Shown one piece after another: positions 26,959-37,153 of a stretch of DNA of 64,000 nt. The stretch covers positions 3,280,001 to 3,344,000 of the forward strand of contig NZ_CP012898.1 in NCBI RefSeq assembly GCF_001310225.1. Direction: 5' to 3'. The stretch comes from Pseudalgibacter alginicilyticus (GTDB lineage Bacteria > Bacteroidota > Bacteroidia > Flavobacteriales > Flavobacteriaceae). The stretch's first letter is position 1, and each line of letters begins with the position of its first letter. Position numbers and translations under genes: made by a program. Below the pieces are notes generated by a model. It saw only the letters and a list, made by a program, of their open reading frames with translations. It made no database searches and was not told the origin of the DNA.

Positions 26959-29900
26959 TTGAAAGCACCTATTTGTCATATAATTATTATTTTAATTTTT
27001 TTTAATTCATTAAAAATAGCAGCTCAAAAAGATGCATTACCATTTAAACACTTAACCAATGCAGATGGCCTATCTTCAAATAGAATAAACAACATTATAG
27101 AAGATGGGAATGGTTTTATTTGGTTTGGTACAGGTGATGGGCTTAATCAGTATGATGGTCGGTCAGTAAAAGTGTTCAAGGAGTTAACAACCAGTATGGC
27201 GTTAAGTCCCCAAGATAAAAATCTACTAGTTGGTACTGTCAATGGTTTAGAATTATTTGATAAAAATACTCAGCAGTTTGTACATTTAAATATAAAGAAT
27301 AGTTTAAATCAAACATTTGATGATGAGCATATTTACTCCATGGAATTTGGTGTTAACAAACAGCTTTTTGTTGGCGGAGATTCTTTTTTTATTTTCAACA
27401 GTACTCTAACTAATTTCACAAAATATCCACTGCCAAAAGATGAGAATGGTGTAGGAAGAAAAATAACCTCTATTCTCCAAATTGATTCAGGTTACGTGTT
27501 GTTAGGCACTAAGAATGGTATTTGGCAATTTGATTTGAAATCTGGTAAGTATATTCTTCTGTACAGGGAGTACAATTTAGGAAATGTTAGTAAACTCTTT
27601 TTAGATAGTAAATCTAATCTTTGGATATGCACTTACTCTAAAGGCATTTGTTTTGTTAAAAATGCAGATTTAAAAAGCAAACCAGTGTTTTATACACAAG
27701 AAAATGGCTATTTAATAAACAATAGGGTCATTGATATTGTTGAAGACAAAGAAGATGTTTTTTTTATAGCTAATATTGAGGGAGGCTTAGTCCAATTCGA
27801 TAAAAAAAACAATAAAACTTTTTTTTATCAGCCTGATATTTTTAATGTAAATAGTTTAAGTGGTAAAGCTCTTACTGCTTTAATAAAAGATAGTCAGAAT
27901 AATATATGGATTGGAACTTATAATAGTGGTGTAGATTTTTTAGATAGGCACCGAAAAAAATTCGAACATTATCAAATTAATTTTAGAGAAGACGGTCTTT
28001 TTAATAATAACATTAGGGCCATGTTTCAAGATTCTAATGGTTCTATTTGGATTGGTACTAAGGAAGGTGGTGGTTTAAGTAAATTCAATCGTTCTGAAGG
28101 TACTTTTACCCATTATAAGCCTAACGATGAAAATCCCTCTAGTTTAGGTGATGACTATGTTTTTAGTATTGAAGAATTAGATCCTAAGCATTTAATGATA
28201 GGTACACTAAAGGGCGGCTTAGATATTCTGAATATTGAAACGGGTGATTTTGTACACAATGTATTCAATAAGGATACTCCTGTATATAATATGGTTTACG
28301 TCATCCATAAGGATATGAAAGGTAATATATGGATGGATTATGGTAGTCAGTTCTGTAAGTTTCTTCCTCAAAAAAAAACAATTGAAATCGTTAAGGGGGT
28401 TGTAAGGGTAAAATGTATTACAGATGAAGATGAGGATCATATATGGTTAGGGACTTATGAATCTGGCTTATTTTTGTTCAACACAACAACAAAAGAATTA
28501 ACTAAGTATGATGTAGGTAGTAGTGAGATTATTTCACTTAAAAAAGACGTTAATGGTGATTTATGGATTGGTACAAAAAGTGGTTTAATTTGCAAACAAG
28601 CTAATACAACTGATTACGTAACCTACACGGTTAAAGATGGATTGGTAAATAACCAAGTTTTGGGTTTATTAATAGATAATAATAACAACATTTGGGCTAG
28701 TACTACAAATGGTTTATCAAAGTTTGATACCAAAACACAAAAATTTAGAAATTATGATTTTAATGATGGTTTGCAAGGAAACGAATTTGAACGCTACGCA
28801 TCATTAAAAACAAAAGAAGGTGAACTCATGTTTGGTGGAAGAAATGGGTTCAATATATTCAACCCAGATGAAATTATAGACAACCCAAACCCACCAAAGG
28901 TCAAAATTACCAGTTTTAAGCTTTTTAATAAAGCGGTTGATATTGGTTCTGAAGATTCGCCACTAAAGAGGCATATATCACAAACGAAGGACTTAAAACT
29001 TAATCATGAGCAGTCTGTTTTAACATTTGGGTTTGTAGCTTTGAATTATTCTTCACCAGAAAAAAATGAGTATGCTTATATTTTAGAGGGGTTTGATAAA
29101 GATTGGAATTATATAGACAATAAGCAAGAAGCAACTTATACTAATTTACCAGCCGGTAATTATGTTTTTAAAGTGAAAGCTTCAAATTCAGATGGGTATT
29201 GGAATGAAGAAGGAGCCTCAATTAATTTAAAAGTTTTGCCTCCTTGGTGGAAAACACCTTTAGCGTATTTTGTGTATTTTATCATTATTTTATTGTTATT
29301 GCTTACATTCTATTATTTTATGACTGTATATTTTAACTTGAAAAATAACTTAAGATTTGAACAACTTGAAAAAGAAAAACACACACACATATATCAAGCA
29401 AAACTTCAGTTTTTTACAAATATTTCTCATGAGTTTAGAACACCTCTAACTCTTATTATTGACCCTTTGGATAAATTGTTAAACACCTATACTAATGATG
29501 CTAATTTGCAAAAGCATTTAAATCTAATTAATGCCAATGCTAAAAGGTTGTTGAGGCTTATAAATCAACTTATGGATTTTAGAAAAGTTGAGAAAGGAAT
29601 GATGACCTTAAAAGTTGCTAAATACAATATTGTGGATGTTACTAAATTAATATCTGATTGTTTTGTAGAAAAGGCTGAAGATTGTAATATAGATTATACA
29701 GTAACCGCTGAAAGTGATGAGATACCAGTTTATTTTGATTTAGAAAAATACGATATAATATTACACAATCTTTTGTTTAATGCTTTTAAATTCACACCAA
29801 ATAATGGGCAGGTAGGTTTATATATAGGGCTGTATACTTCAAAATATGGAGTTCAGTATGTTGAGATAACTGTAAAAGATGATGGTAAGGGGATTTCAGA

Positions 29901-30957
29901 AGAAAATGTAAATAAGGTTTTTGAGGAATTTTATCAAATTGAACAAGGTCAAAATGGAACAGGTATAGGTTTGTCTCTTACTAAAAAACTGGTTGAGTTG
30001 CATAAAGGGACTATTGGACTTGACAGTAAGTTAGGTGTTGGCAGTTGTTTTACAATTCGATTCCTTTTAGGTAATACCCATTTTGAAGCATCAGATTTAA
30101 TTGATATGTCTAATAACCATACGTATGAAATGGGCGAATTTAAGTTAGAAACTATCAAAAATAAAATAGGAAAAACCGTCAATGATGCACATAAAGCAGT
30201 AAAACATGCTGTTAAAATTTTATTGGTAGAAGATAATGAAGAAATCCTAAATTATTTAAAAGAGAATTTACAAAACAATTATAGTATTTTTCAAGCTAAA
30301 GATGGAGACGCTGGTTTAAAGGAATGTCTTCGAATAGCACCTGATTTGATAATAAGTGATGTTATGATGCCTATTAAAAACGGTATCGAAATGTGTCGTG
30401 ATTTAAAAAGCGATATAAGAATTAGTCATACACCTGTTATTTTACTAACTGCTAAAACCTCATTTGAAAATAAGAAAGAGGGTTTAAAAACAGGAGCTGA
30501 TGTTTATATTGAAAAACCATTTAGTATGGAGCTCTTAGAATTACAAATAGTTAACTTATTGGAATCTCGTAAAAAACTTCGAGAGCGTTTTAGCAATGAG
30601 TTAAATATATTACCACAAGAGCTTTCTAGTTCTTCGGCTGATGATAGGTTTTTGAACAAAGCCGTTCAAATTATAGAAAGTCATTTGTCAGAAAGCGAGT
30701 TTAGCGTTGAAGATTTTATAAAAGAAATAGGAATGAGCCGTAGTAGTCTTCATATTAAACTTAAAGCATTAACAGATAAGTCTACTACCGAGTTTATTCG
30801 TTCCATACGTTTAAAAGCAGCTGCGGTATACCTGAAACAAACAAATCAATCTATCTCTGAGATTTCATACAATACGGGTTTTGCTTCACCTCAATACTTT
30901 TCAAAATGCTTTAAAAAGGTGTTTGGGAAACTTCCAACTGATTACCGAAATGAATAG
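26959..30957 (+). CDS. Hybrid two-component system sensor/regulator (HTCS)
   Basis: The 1332-residue protein joins all parts of a PUL sensor. A signal peptide is followed by beta-propeller repeats (about 30-690, many WIGT/GLNQYD motifs) and a Y_Y_Y domain (to about 760). A transmembrane helix lies at 768-793 and a histidine kinase with phospho-acceptor His824 (NISHEFRTPLTL) follows. Its ATPase boxes include DDGKGISEENV and GTGIGLSLTKK. The receiver has Asp1134 in IISDVMMP, and an AraC-type DNA-binding domain fills 1230-1332. The start is TTG; a stop codon lies in frame four codons upstream and no earlier ATG exists. It probably senses a periplasmic oligosaccharide and activates the downstream PL8-SusCD operon. 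Confidence 0.95.
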   Translation: MKAPICHIIIILIFFNSLKIAAQKDALPFKHLTNADGLSSNRINNIIEDGNGFIWFGTGDGLNQYDGRSVKVFKELTTSMALSPQDKNLLVGTVNGLELFDKNTQQFVHLNIKNSLNQTFDDEHIYSMEFGVNKQLFVGGDSFFIFNSTLTNFTKYPLPKDENGVGRKITSILQIDSGYVLLGTKNGIWQFDLKSGKYILLYREYNLGNVSKLFLDSKSNLWICTYSKGICFVKNADLKSKPVFYTQENGYLINNRVIDIVEDKEDVFFIANIEGGLVQFDKKNNKTFFYQPDIFNVNSLSGKALTALIKDSQNNIWIGTYNSGVDFLDRHRKKFEHYQINFREDGLFNNNIRAMFQDSNGSIWIGTKEGGGLSKFNRSEGTFTHYKPNDENPSSLGDDYVFSIEELDPKHLMIGTLKGGLDILNIETGDFVHNVFNKDTPVYNMVYVIHKDMKGNIWMDYGSQFCKFLPQKKTIEIVKGVVRVKCITDEDEDHIWLGTYESGLFLFNTTTKELTKYDVGSSEIISLKKDVNGDLWIGTKSGLICKQANTTDYVTYTVKDGLVNNQVLGLLIDNNNNIWASTTNGLSKFDTKTQKFRNYDFNDGLQGNEFERYASLKTKEGELMFGGRNGFNIFNPDEIIDNPNPPKVKITSFKLFNKAVDIGSEDSPLKRHISQTKDLKLNHEQSVLTFGFVALNYSSPEKNEYAYILEGFDKDWNYIDNKQEATYTNLPAGNYVFKVKASNSDGYWNEEGASINLKVLPPWWKTPLAYFVYFIIILLLLLTFYYFMTVYFNLKNNLRFEQLEKEKHTHIYQAKLQFFTNISHEFRTPLTLIIDPLDKLLNTYTNDANLQKHLNLINANAKRLLRLINQLMDFRKVEKGMMTLKVAKYNIVDVTKLISDCFVEKAEDCNIDYTVTAESDEIPVYFDLEKYDIILHNLLFNAFKFTPNNGQVGLYIGLYTSKYGVQYVEITVKDDGKGISEENVNKVFEEFYQIEQGQNGTGIGLSLTKKLVELHKGTIGLDSKLGVGSCFTIRFLLGNTHFEASDLIDMSNNHTYEMGEFKLETIKNKIGKTVNDAHKAVKHAVKILLVEDNEEILNYLKENLQNNYSIFQAKDGDAGLKECLRIAPDLIISDVMMPIKNGIEMCRDLKSDIRISHTPVILLTAKTSFENKKEGLKTGADVYIEKPFSMELLELQIVNLLESRKKLRERFSNELNILPQELSSSSADDRFLNKAVQIIESHLSESEFSVEDFIKEIGMSRSSLHIKLKALTDKSTTEFIRSIRLKAAAVYLKQTNQSISEISYNTGFASPQYFSKCFKKVFGKLPTDYRNE

Positions 30958-31332
30958 TTTAAAGCGCTCATTCTTATAATTTAAATCATCAAACTTTTCT
31001 AAGTATAAATAATAGTTGTTGTGTATTTATACAATTCACTAATAACTAAATCTAAATTTAATATCACAGAATTGTTATGTGACATGGTTGTAGGGTCAAT
31101 AGTCGATTTTTAATTGGATTTTTGTCAACATTTCTTCTATTCTTTAAGAGTTTATAACTTGCTGACAATACAAGCGGTTTAGCTAATTTATGCTTGTTGG
31201 GGTAAGTCTGATATAATATTTTAATACAAAAAACACTTGTTAATTAGGTTAAATTTTCATTAAAATCACGTGTATTTTGTGCAGTTTATTTCAATTGTAA
31301 TTTAAGTTTTTTAAGTGATATTTCCTACGTGT

Positions 31333-31390
31333 TAAACATATGTGCACATGTATAAACATATGTCTACTTAATAAAACATATGTGTACTTT
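31333..31390 (+). promoter_or_regulatory. Three phased direct repeats upstream of the PL8-SusCD operon
   Basis: AAACATATG begins at 31334, 31354 and 31374, an exact 20-bp period. The extended copies are AAACATATGTGCACAT, AAACATATGTCTACTT and AAACATATGTGTACTT. The phasing places all three on one face of the helix, as expected for AraC-type activators. The rest of 30958-31636 holds a small reading frame (31470-31571) and otherwise nothing I recognise. Confidence 0.7.
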
Positions 31391-31469
31391 TTATGAACAA
31401 TTGTTGAGTTTGTTTATGAATCTAAATTGTTACTTGTAGCCATAGATGTATGAAACTAGAATTACCAAA

Positions 31470-31571
31470 ATGAATAACAGAAAAAAGAATAGCAATTATG
31501 TTATTCTAAAATTAACAATTACCGGGCTCCTATTTATAATGTCAATTCTGTTTTTTATTTACTTATTATAA
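31470..31571 (+). CDS. Possible 33-residue membrane peptide
   Basis: An ATG frame encodes MNNRKKNSNYVILKLTITGL and then LLFIMSILFFIYLL-like hydrophobic residues before TAA. The layout is a basic head followed by one membrane helix. It lies between the repeat elements and the PL8 gene, within the likely leader of that operon. I know no family for it, and chance cannot be excluded for a frame this short. Confidence 0.4.
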   Translation: MNNRKKNSNYVILKLTITGLLFIMSILFFIYLL

Positions 31572-31636
31572 GTGGTATAAAATTAAGACAGTAAATATTA
31601 ACCTAAACTAAAACCTCTAAGTTATTAGACTTAAAT

Positions 31637-34042
31637 ATGAGAAAATTAAAAATAGATTTATCAAACTTTAAAATTATAGCAGCTATTTGTTTGACTCTTG
31701 TTGTAGCAAGAATTGAAATGCATGCACAAGTTTATGATTTTAATGTTTTAAGAGAACGTGTTGTTGATGATCAGAGAGTTGGTGTAGTAGGTGCTGCTAC
31801 TATAGATACATGGATATCTTCTCAAGCTGCTAACGGAAGTTGGTCTAGTTTGCAGTATGGAGCAAATACAAACTTTTCTACTTCAGATAATCATCTATAC
31901 CGTTTATGGAATATTGCGGCAGCTTGTAGCAATATAAATGATGCTAATTATAATAATACAAATTATAAAGATGCAGTTAAAAAAGGCTTAGAGTATTGGT
32001 ATACTGCTAATACAGTAGATAGTAACTGGTGGTATAATAAAATTTATTTTCCTCAATACTTGGGTGAAATTTTAATTTTCATGCGTGAATTTGATGATTT
32101 TATACCAAAAACATCAAGCGCAGGTATTGATGAACCTGAAATTCTTTCGTTGTTTGAACCTTCAGCAGTAAATGATATTACATCTCATGGAACAGGTGCT
32201 AATGCTATTGATATAGGTTTGCATTATGTTTATAGGGGATTGCTTACTGAAAACGCAACACTTTTAGAAGCTTCAAGAGATAAGTTGGAAACCATTTTAA
32301 GTGATAATATTCAAGAAGATATGGTATATCATGATCATGGTCCACAAATAATGATTTCAAGTTATGGTTGGGTTTTTTGTGATGGTTTGGTAAGGTTAGC
32401 ATCTTACATGGCAGACTCTCCTGCGGCATTTGACGTTAATAGTGGGAATTTCAATAAAGTACTACGTTTTATACGTGAAACTCAAATTTCTTCAACAAGA
32501 GGTAGTACATGGGATTTTGGTGTAGGAGGACGAAGTGTAAGCAGGTCTAGTGGAATTGGTGCCAGTATGAATTATTTGGAAAAGCTTGCTCAATTTATAG
32601 ATCCAGATAATGCATCTATTTATAACGATGCGTTGGGAAGACTTAAAGGAGGGGAATCTGCGGATTATAATGTACGGGAGTTTAATAAACATTATTGGGT
32701 TTCTGATTACACTCAACATGCGCGAAGTGGATACTTATTTACAGTTAGAAATACTTCTAATCGTACTGTTGAAGCTGAAACAGGAAACGGTGAAAACTTG
32801 AAGGCTAATTATTTTTCATATGGAGCTACCAATATATTAGTGGACGGTGACGAGTATAGAGATATAATGCCTTATTGGGATTGGGCAATGATACCGGGTA
32901 CTACTTATCCACACTTTACATCATTTCCAATAAGGTCAACTTGGGGGACAAACTATGGAGTTACATCATTTGTAGGCGGGGTGTCTAATGGTGAATATGG
33001 AGCTTCAACATTAGATATGAATGAGGAAGGTGTGAAAGCTAAAAAAGCTTGGTTCTTTTTTGAAGATGAAATGGTATGTTTAGGTAGTAATATTAGTTAT
33101 GCGGGTTCAACGAATGTTCGTACAACAATTAATCAATCAAATTTAAGTGTTGCTTCATATATTAATGAGTTAGGCAGTACTAATGAAGTTACACAATCGC
33201 TTAGTGGATCTACATATGTTAATACCAATTTAAATTATTTAAGAAATGGTAAAATAGGCTATTTTTTTCCAAATCAAGGTAATATAAAATACACGATGAC
33301 GTCACAATCTGGAACATGGGCGTCAATAAATAGTGCTTCTGGTTCTACCGCAACACAATCTGGTTATGTGCTTTCGCTATGGGTAGACCATGGTTCAGCT
33401 CCTAGTAATGCCAATTATAGCTACATAGTTGTACCTGGTATAGATAGTAAGTCTAAAGCTCAAAGCTATAACATGGATGCTGTTGAGATAATTGAAAACT
33501 CAGGAGAAATTCAGGCTGTATATCATAACACTTTAAATATTTTTGAAGCTATTTTTTATGAGGCAGGATCGGTTGATTTTAATGGAAAAACAATAACTGT
33601 TGATAAACCTTGTGCAATAATGCTTACTAATAATATAGAGCTTACAGTTTCTAGTCCATCACAGGACCAGAGTACGGTTTCAGTAAAACTTAATGCCAAC
33701 GGAAGTGAAGAAACCTTAGTAGTCAATTTGCCTACCAGCAGCAATTTTAAAGGAATGTCTGTAACAGAAAATTTTCCTCAAACATTAGGGGTAAATGACT
33801 TAGAAAAAGATTTAATGGATTTTAAAATTTACCCAAATCCTACGCAAGGAATTTTTGAAATAAAGGGTAACAATAATCAACAAGTGTTCTATAGTGTTTT
33901 GTCAGTTGATGGAAAAAAGATAGAACAAGGACACTATAATGGCTCGACGATTATAAATCTTTCGGGTTATAAAAGTGGGATGTACTTTTTAAGCTTACGT
34001 AGTTTAGAAACAACGGTAACCAGAAAAATTATTAAGTATTAA
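31637..34042 (+). CDS. PL8 polysaccharide lyase with T9SS sorting domain
   Basis: The 801-residue protein begins with a signal peptide ending near MHAQ (residue 31). The PL8 toroid and beta-sandwich follow. By spacing with chondroitinase AC, the catalytic set is Asn189 (GTGANAID), His234 (YHDHGPQ), Tyr243 (SSYGW), Arg299 (GGRSVSR) and Glu386 (GNGENLK); all are present. PL8 enzymes cleave hyaluronan, chondroitin or xanthan by beta-elimination, leaving unsaturated ends. Residues from about 725 form a T9SS type A tail (FKIYPNPTQGIFEI to TVTRKIIKY), so this enzyme should be displayed or released at the cell surface. It is the first enzyme gene after the repeat elements. Confidence 0.94.
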   Translation: MRKLKIDLSNFKIIAAICLTLVVARIEMHAQVYDFNVLRERVVDDQRVGVVGAATIDTWISSQAANGSWSSLQYGANTNFSTSDNHLYRLWNIAAACSNINDANYNNTNYKDAVKKGLEYWYTANTVDSNWWYNKIYFPQYLGEILIFMREFDDFIPKTSSAGIDEPEILSLFEPSAVNDITSHGTGANAIDIGLHYVYRGLLTENATLLEASRDKLETILSDNIQEDMVYHDHGPQIMISSYGWVFCDGLVRLASYMADSPAAFDVNSGNFNKVLRFIRETQISSTRGSTWDFGVGGRSVSRSSGIGASMNYLEKLAQFIDPDNASIYNDALGRLKGGESADYNVREFNKHYWVSDYTQHARSGYLFTVRNTSNRTVEAETGNGENLKANYFSYGATNILVDGDEYRDIMPYWDWAMIPGTTYPHFTSFPIRSTWGTNYGVTSFVGGVSNGEYGASTLDMNEEGVKAKKAWFFFEDEMVCLGSNISYAGSTNVRTTINQSNLSVASYINELGSTNEVTQSLSGSTYVNTNLNYLRNGKIGYFFPNQGNIKYTMTSQSGTWASINSASGSTATQSGYVLSLWVDHGSAPSNANYSYIVVPGIDSKSKAQSYNMDAVEIIENSGEIQAVYHNTLNIFEAIFYEAGSVDFNGKTITVDKPCAIMLTNNIELTVSSPSQDQSTVSVKLNANGSEETLVVNLPTSSNFKGMSVTENFPQTLGVNDLEKDLMDFKIYPNPTQGIFEIKGNNNQQVFYSVLSVDGKKIEQGHYNGSTIINLSGYKSGMYFLSLRSLETTVTRKIIKY

Positions 34043-34077
34043 CTAACGCAAAATGAATAAAATTAAACGAAGTATTA

Positions 34078-37000
34078 ATGATGAATAGAAATAAAATGTC
34101 ATTTGGACATGTAAAGCGATTTGCTTTCATACTATTGTTTGGATTTTGCCAAATAGTTCTCTATGGGCAAAACAGCAAGGAGATAAATGGAACTGTAGTT
34201 GATGAATCAGGTATTCCGTTACCAGGAGTTACTATTCTTGCTAAAGGTTTAAATTTTGGAGCAACTACTGATTTTGATGGACAATTTACCATAACGGTAC
34301 CATCAGAAAATACTGTTCTGGTGTTTTCGTATGTTGGTTTTATCACTACCGAAAAATCGGCTTCAGATTCTTCTTTTGAAGTTGTTATGGTTCAGGATAT
34401 TCAGTCTTTAAACGAGGTAGTAATAGTTGGTTATGGTGAGCAAAAGAAAGCAACTGTTACAGGATCTATTAGTACCTTAAAAGGAGCAGAACTTACTGAA
34501 GTTCCAACGTCAAATTTAAGTACAGCTGTAACAGGTAAATTATCTGGTGTGGTAACCATTCAAACATCTGGTCGTCCAGGAGCAGATGCTGCCAACATAT
34601 ACATTAGAGGGCTTTCTACTTGGGTGGATAGTTCACCGTTAATTATTGTTGATGGTGTAGAACGTGCTAGTTTTTCACAAATTGATCCTAATGAAGTAGA
34701 AAGTATTTCAGTACTAAAAGATGCTTCTTCAACAGCTGTGTATGGTGTAAGAGGAGCTAATGGTGTCATTCTTATAACTACAAAACGAGGGAAAGAAGGG
34801 GTTCAGAACATAAGTTTTACGGCCGAACTCGGTGGACAGACACCTGTTAATATTCCAAATTTTTTAAATTCTTATGATCATCTACAACTTCTAAAGGTGG
34901 CCATGATTAACGATGGTAAAGATCCAAGTACTGAGCCATTACTTTCAGATGAATCATTGGAAGGTTTTCGGTTAAATCAAGATCCTTATCTCTATCCAAA
35001 TATTAAATGGTATGATGAGGTTGTTAAACCTATGGCGTTAATACAAAAATATAATATGAACGTATCGGGAGGAACTAAGCGAGTAAAATATTTCGTTTCA
35101 ATGGGATATTTAAACCAAAGTGGTATGTTTAAGTATACGGATATGCACGATCGTTATAATCCAGATACCTATTATAAACGATTTAATTTTCGTTCTAATT
35201 TAGATTTCACTATAAATAAATATCAAACACTTAGTGTAAATGTAAGTGGTCGTTCTGGTGAACAGAATGGTTTTCCTAACGAGAGTAATGTGTTTCAAAC
35301 ATTAATTGCAAAGGCTCCTTATTTGTATCCTATTTTTAATCCAGATGGTACCTACGGAGCAAATATTCAAGAACCTAACCCTATTGTTAAAATTGCTAAT
35401 AGTGGATATGATAATACACGTACTAACGATTATGATGTTGTAGGAACATTAAAAAATGATTTGAGTTTTGTAACTGATGGTTTGGAGTTGCTTATGAATA
35501 TGTCATATAACAGCTCTGTTGGGTCAACAAAAAGCTATAGAGAACAGGCCGACTCGTATTATTATAATCCAGGAACTCAGGAATATCAACAAATAATTGA
35601 ATTTTCACCCTTATCTTATTCAGGAGAAACCAGTACGGGTTCTTATAGAAATATTGGATTACAGTTTCAGCTTAAATATGGTAAAACAATAGGGAAATCT
35701 GAATTGAATACTACTTTAGTTTACAACCAACAAAACGAACGCTACTCAGCTAACAGTCCTTTTGTTCTTATGGGTTATGCAGGTAGAGTAGAATATAATT
35801 ATGACAGTAAGTATTTAGCAGAGTTTAATATAGGATATAATGGATCAGAAAATTTTGCTCCGGGGAATCAGTTTGGTGTTTTTCCAGCGGGATCTTTTGG
35901 ATATGTTATTTCTGAAGAACCTTTTATGAAGTCACTTAAACCAGTAATAGATTTTCTTAAAATACGAGGTTCAGTAGGTTTAGTAGGTAATGATAAAGTA
36001 GGTGGTGATAGGTTTTTATGGCAAGGGCTTTACAGCTATACAGCACCTGGAAGCATTGGAAGTTATCAAAATTATTCATTTGGTACCACGAATCCTTCTA
36101 ACACCGGTGGCTTGGTTGAGTCGCGTTCTGAGAATAGAAATTTAACTTGGGAAACCTCATTAAAAAGAAATATTGGTATTGATGCCAAATTGTTTAAAAA
36201 TAACTTACTGAATATTACATTCGATTTATTTGATGAACACCGAACGGACATTCTTATGTCTGCAAGATCTCTTCTTAATACAACAGGTATTCCTTCTCCA
36301 CAGTATAACATTGGTGAAACAAAAAACTCAGGGTTTGAATTAGAACTGAATCATAAAAATAATATTGGAGATTTTGAATATTCAGTTCGTGGTTTGTACA
36401 GCTTTGCTCGCAACGAGGTTGTTGATAGAGATGATCCTTCAGGTACTCCTGATTACCAAAAATTAGCTGGGTATCGTATTGGGCAATACAGAGGTTATCA
36501 AGTATTGGGGTATTTTACTTCAGAAGAAGATATTGCTAACTCTCCCGATCAATCGTCTTTAGGAGGACCTATTATTCCAGGGGATTTAAAATATTTGGAT
36601 TATGATGAAGATGGACAAATAACAAGTGCCGATATTGTTCCAATAGGCTACTCAAACATACCTGAAATTGTTTACTCTATTTCTCCCGAAGTGAAATGGA
36701 AAGGTTTCACCTTAAGTGCTATGCTGCAGGGGGCTGCTAACTCATCTGTTTTGTTTGTTTCAAACGCTGGTTATGAGTTTGGTGGTTCTGCTGGTGGTGG
36801 TCAAGTTACTGAAACACATAAAGACTATTGGACGGTTGATAATCCAAATGCGAGTTATCCTTCTTTGCATTCCAATGCAACACATAGTAATAAAAACACG
36901 AATTCATTTCATCTAAAATCAGGAAACTATTTACGTCTGAGAAATGTAAGACTTAGCTATAGTATACCAGAGAGCTTTTGCAATAAATTAAAAATAAATA

Positions 37001-37149
37001 GTATCAATGTTTCTATAAGTGGTAACAACCTAAAAACGTGGTCTGAAATTGATGACTTCGACCCTGAAACCGTTTCTAGTGATGGAAGTAAAGGCGAGGT
37101 TTACCCACAGCAAAGCATTTATAATTTTGGTGTTAATATTAAACTATAA
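34078..37149 (+). CDS. SusC-type TonB-dependent transporter (first pair)
   Basis: The 1023-residue outer-membrane protein starts with a signal peptide (to about residue 30). A carboxypeptidase-D-like domain follows (NGTVVDESGIPLPGVTILAKG). The TonB box region is VVIVGYGEQKKATVTGSIS and the plug carries IYIRGLSTW and LIIVDGVER. The rest is a 22-strand barrel ending YNFGVNIKL. It imports oligosaccharides with energy from TonB-ExbB-ExbD. Only four bases separate its stop from the SusD start, confirming the pair. It follows the surface PL8 by 35 bases. Confidence 0.96.
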   Translation: MMNRNKMSFGHVKRFAFILLFGFCQIVLYGQNSKEINGTVVDESGIPLPGVTILAKGLNFGATTDFDGQFTITVPSENTVLVFSYVGFITTEKSASDSSFEVVMVQDIQSLNEVVIVGYGEQKKATVTGSISTLKGAELTEVPTSNLSTAVTGKLSGVVTIQTSGRPGADAANIYIRGLSTWVDSSPLIIVDGVERASFSQIDPNEVESISVLKDASSTAVYGVRGANGVILITTKRGKEGVQNISFTAELGGQTPVNIPNFLNSYDHLQLLKVAMINDGKDPSTEPLLSDESLEGFRLNQDPYLYPNIKWYDEVVKPMALIQKYNMNVSGGTKRVKYFVSMGYLNQSGMFKYTDMHDRYNPDTYYKRFNFRSNLDFTINKYQTLSVNVSGRSGEQNGFPNESNVFQTLIAKAPYLYPIFNPDGTYGANIQEPNPIVKIANSGYDNTRTNDYDVVGTLKNDLSFVTDGLELLMNMSYNSSVGSTKSYREQADSYYYNPGTQEYQQIIEFSPLSYSGETSTGSYRNIGLQFQLKYGKTIGKSELNTTLVYNQQNERYSANSPFVLMGYAGRVEYNYDSKYLAEFNIGYNGSENFAPGNQFGVFPAGSFGYVISEEPFMKSLKPVIDFLKIRGSVGLVGNDKVGGDRFLWQGLYSYTAPGSIGSYQNYSFGTTNPSNTGGLVESRSENRNLTWETSLKRNIGIDAKLFKNNLLNITFDLFDEHRTDILMSARSLLNTTGIPSPQYNIGETKNSGFELELNHKNNIGDFEYSVRGLYSFARNEVVDRDDPSGTPDYQKLAGYRIGQYRGYQVLGYFTSEEDIANSPDQSSLGGPIIPGDLKYLDYDEDGQITSADIVPIGYSNIPEIVYSISPEVKWKGFTLSAMLQGAANSSVLFVSNAGYEFGGSAGGGQVTETHKDYWTVDNPNASYPSLHSNATHSNKNTNSFHLKSGNYLRLRNVRLSYSIPESFCNKLKINSINVSISGNNLKTWSEIDDFDPETVSSDGSKGEVYPQQSIYNFGVNIKL

Positions 37150-37153
37150 AACA

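Noticed and set aside
31333-31390. CRISPR-like repeat array
   Set aside because: Only three short motifs at 20-bp spacing, with no spacers of normal length and no cas genes; regulatory sites are the better reading.
37049-37153. N-terminal extension of the first SusD into the susC gene
   Set aside because: The extension has no signal character; the ATG at 37154 gives a proper lipoprotein signal and a 4-base gap to susC.
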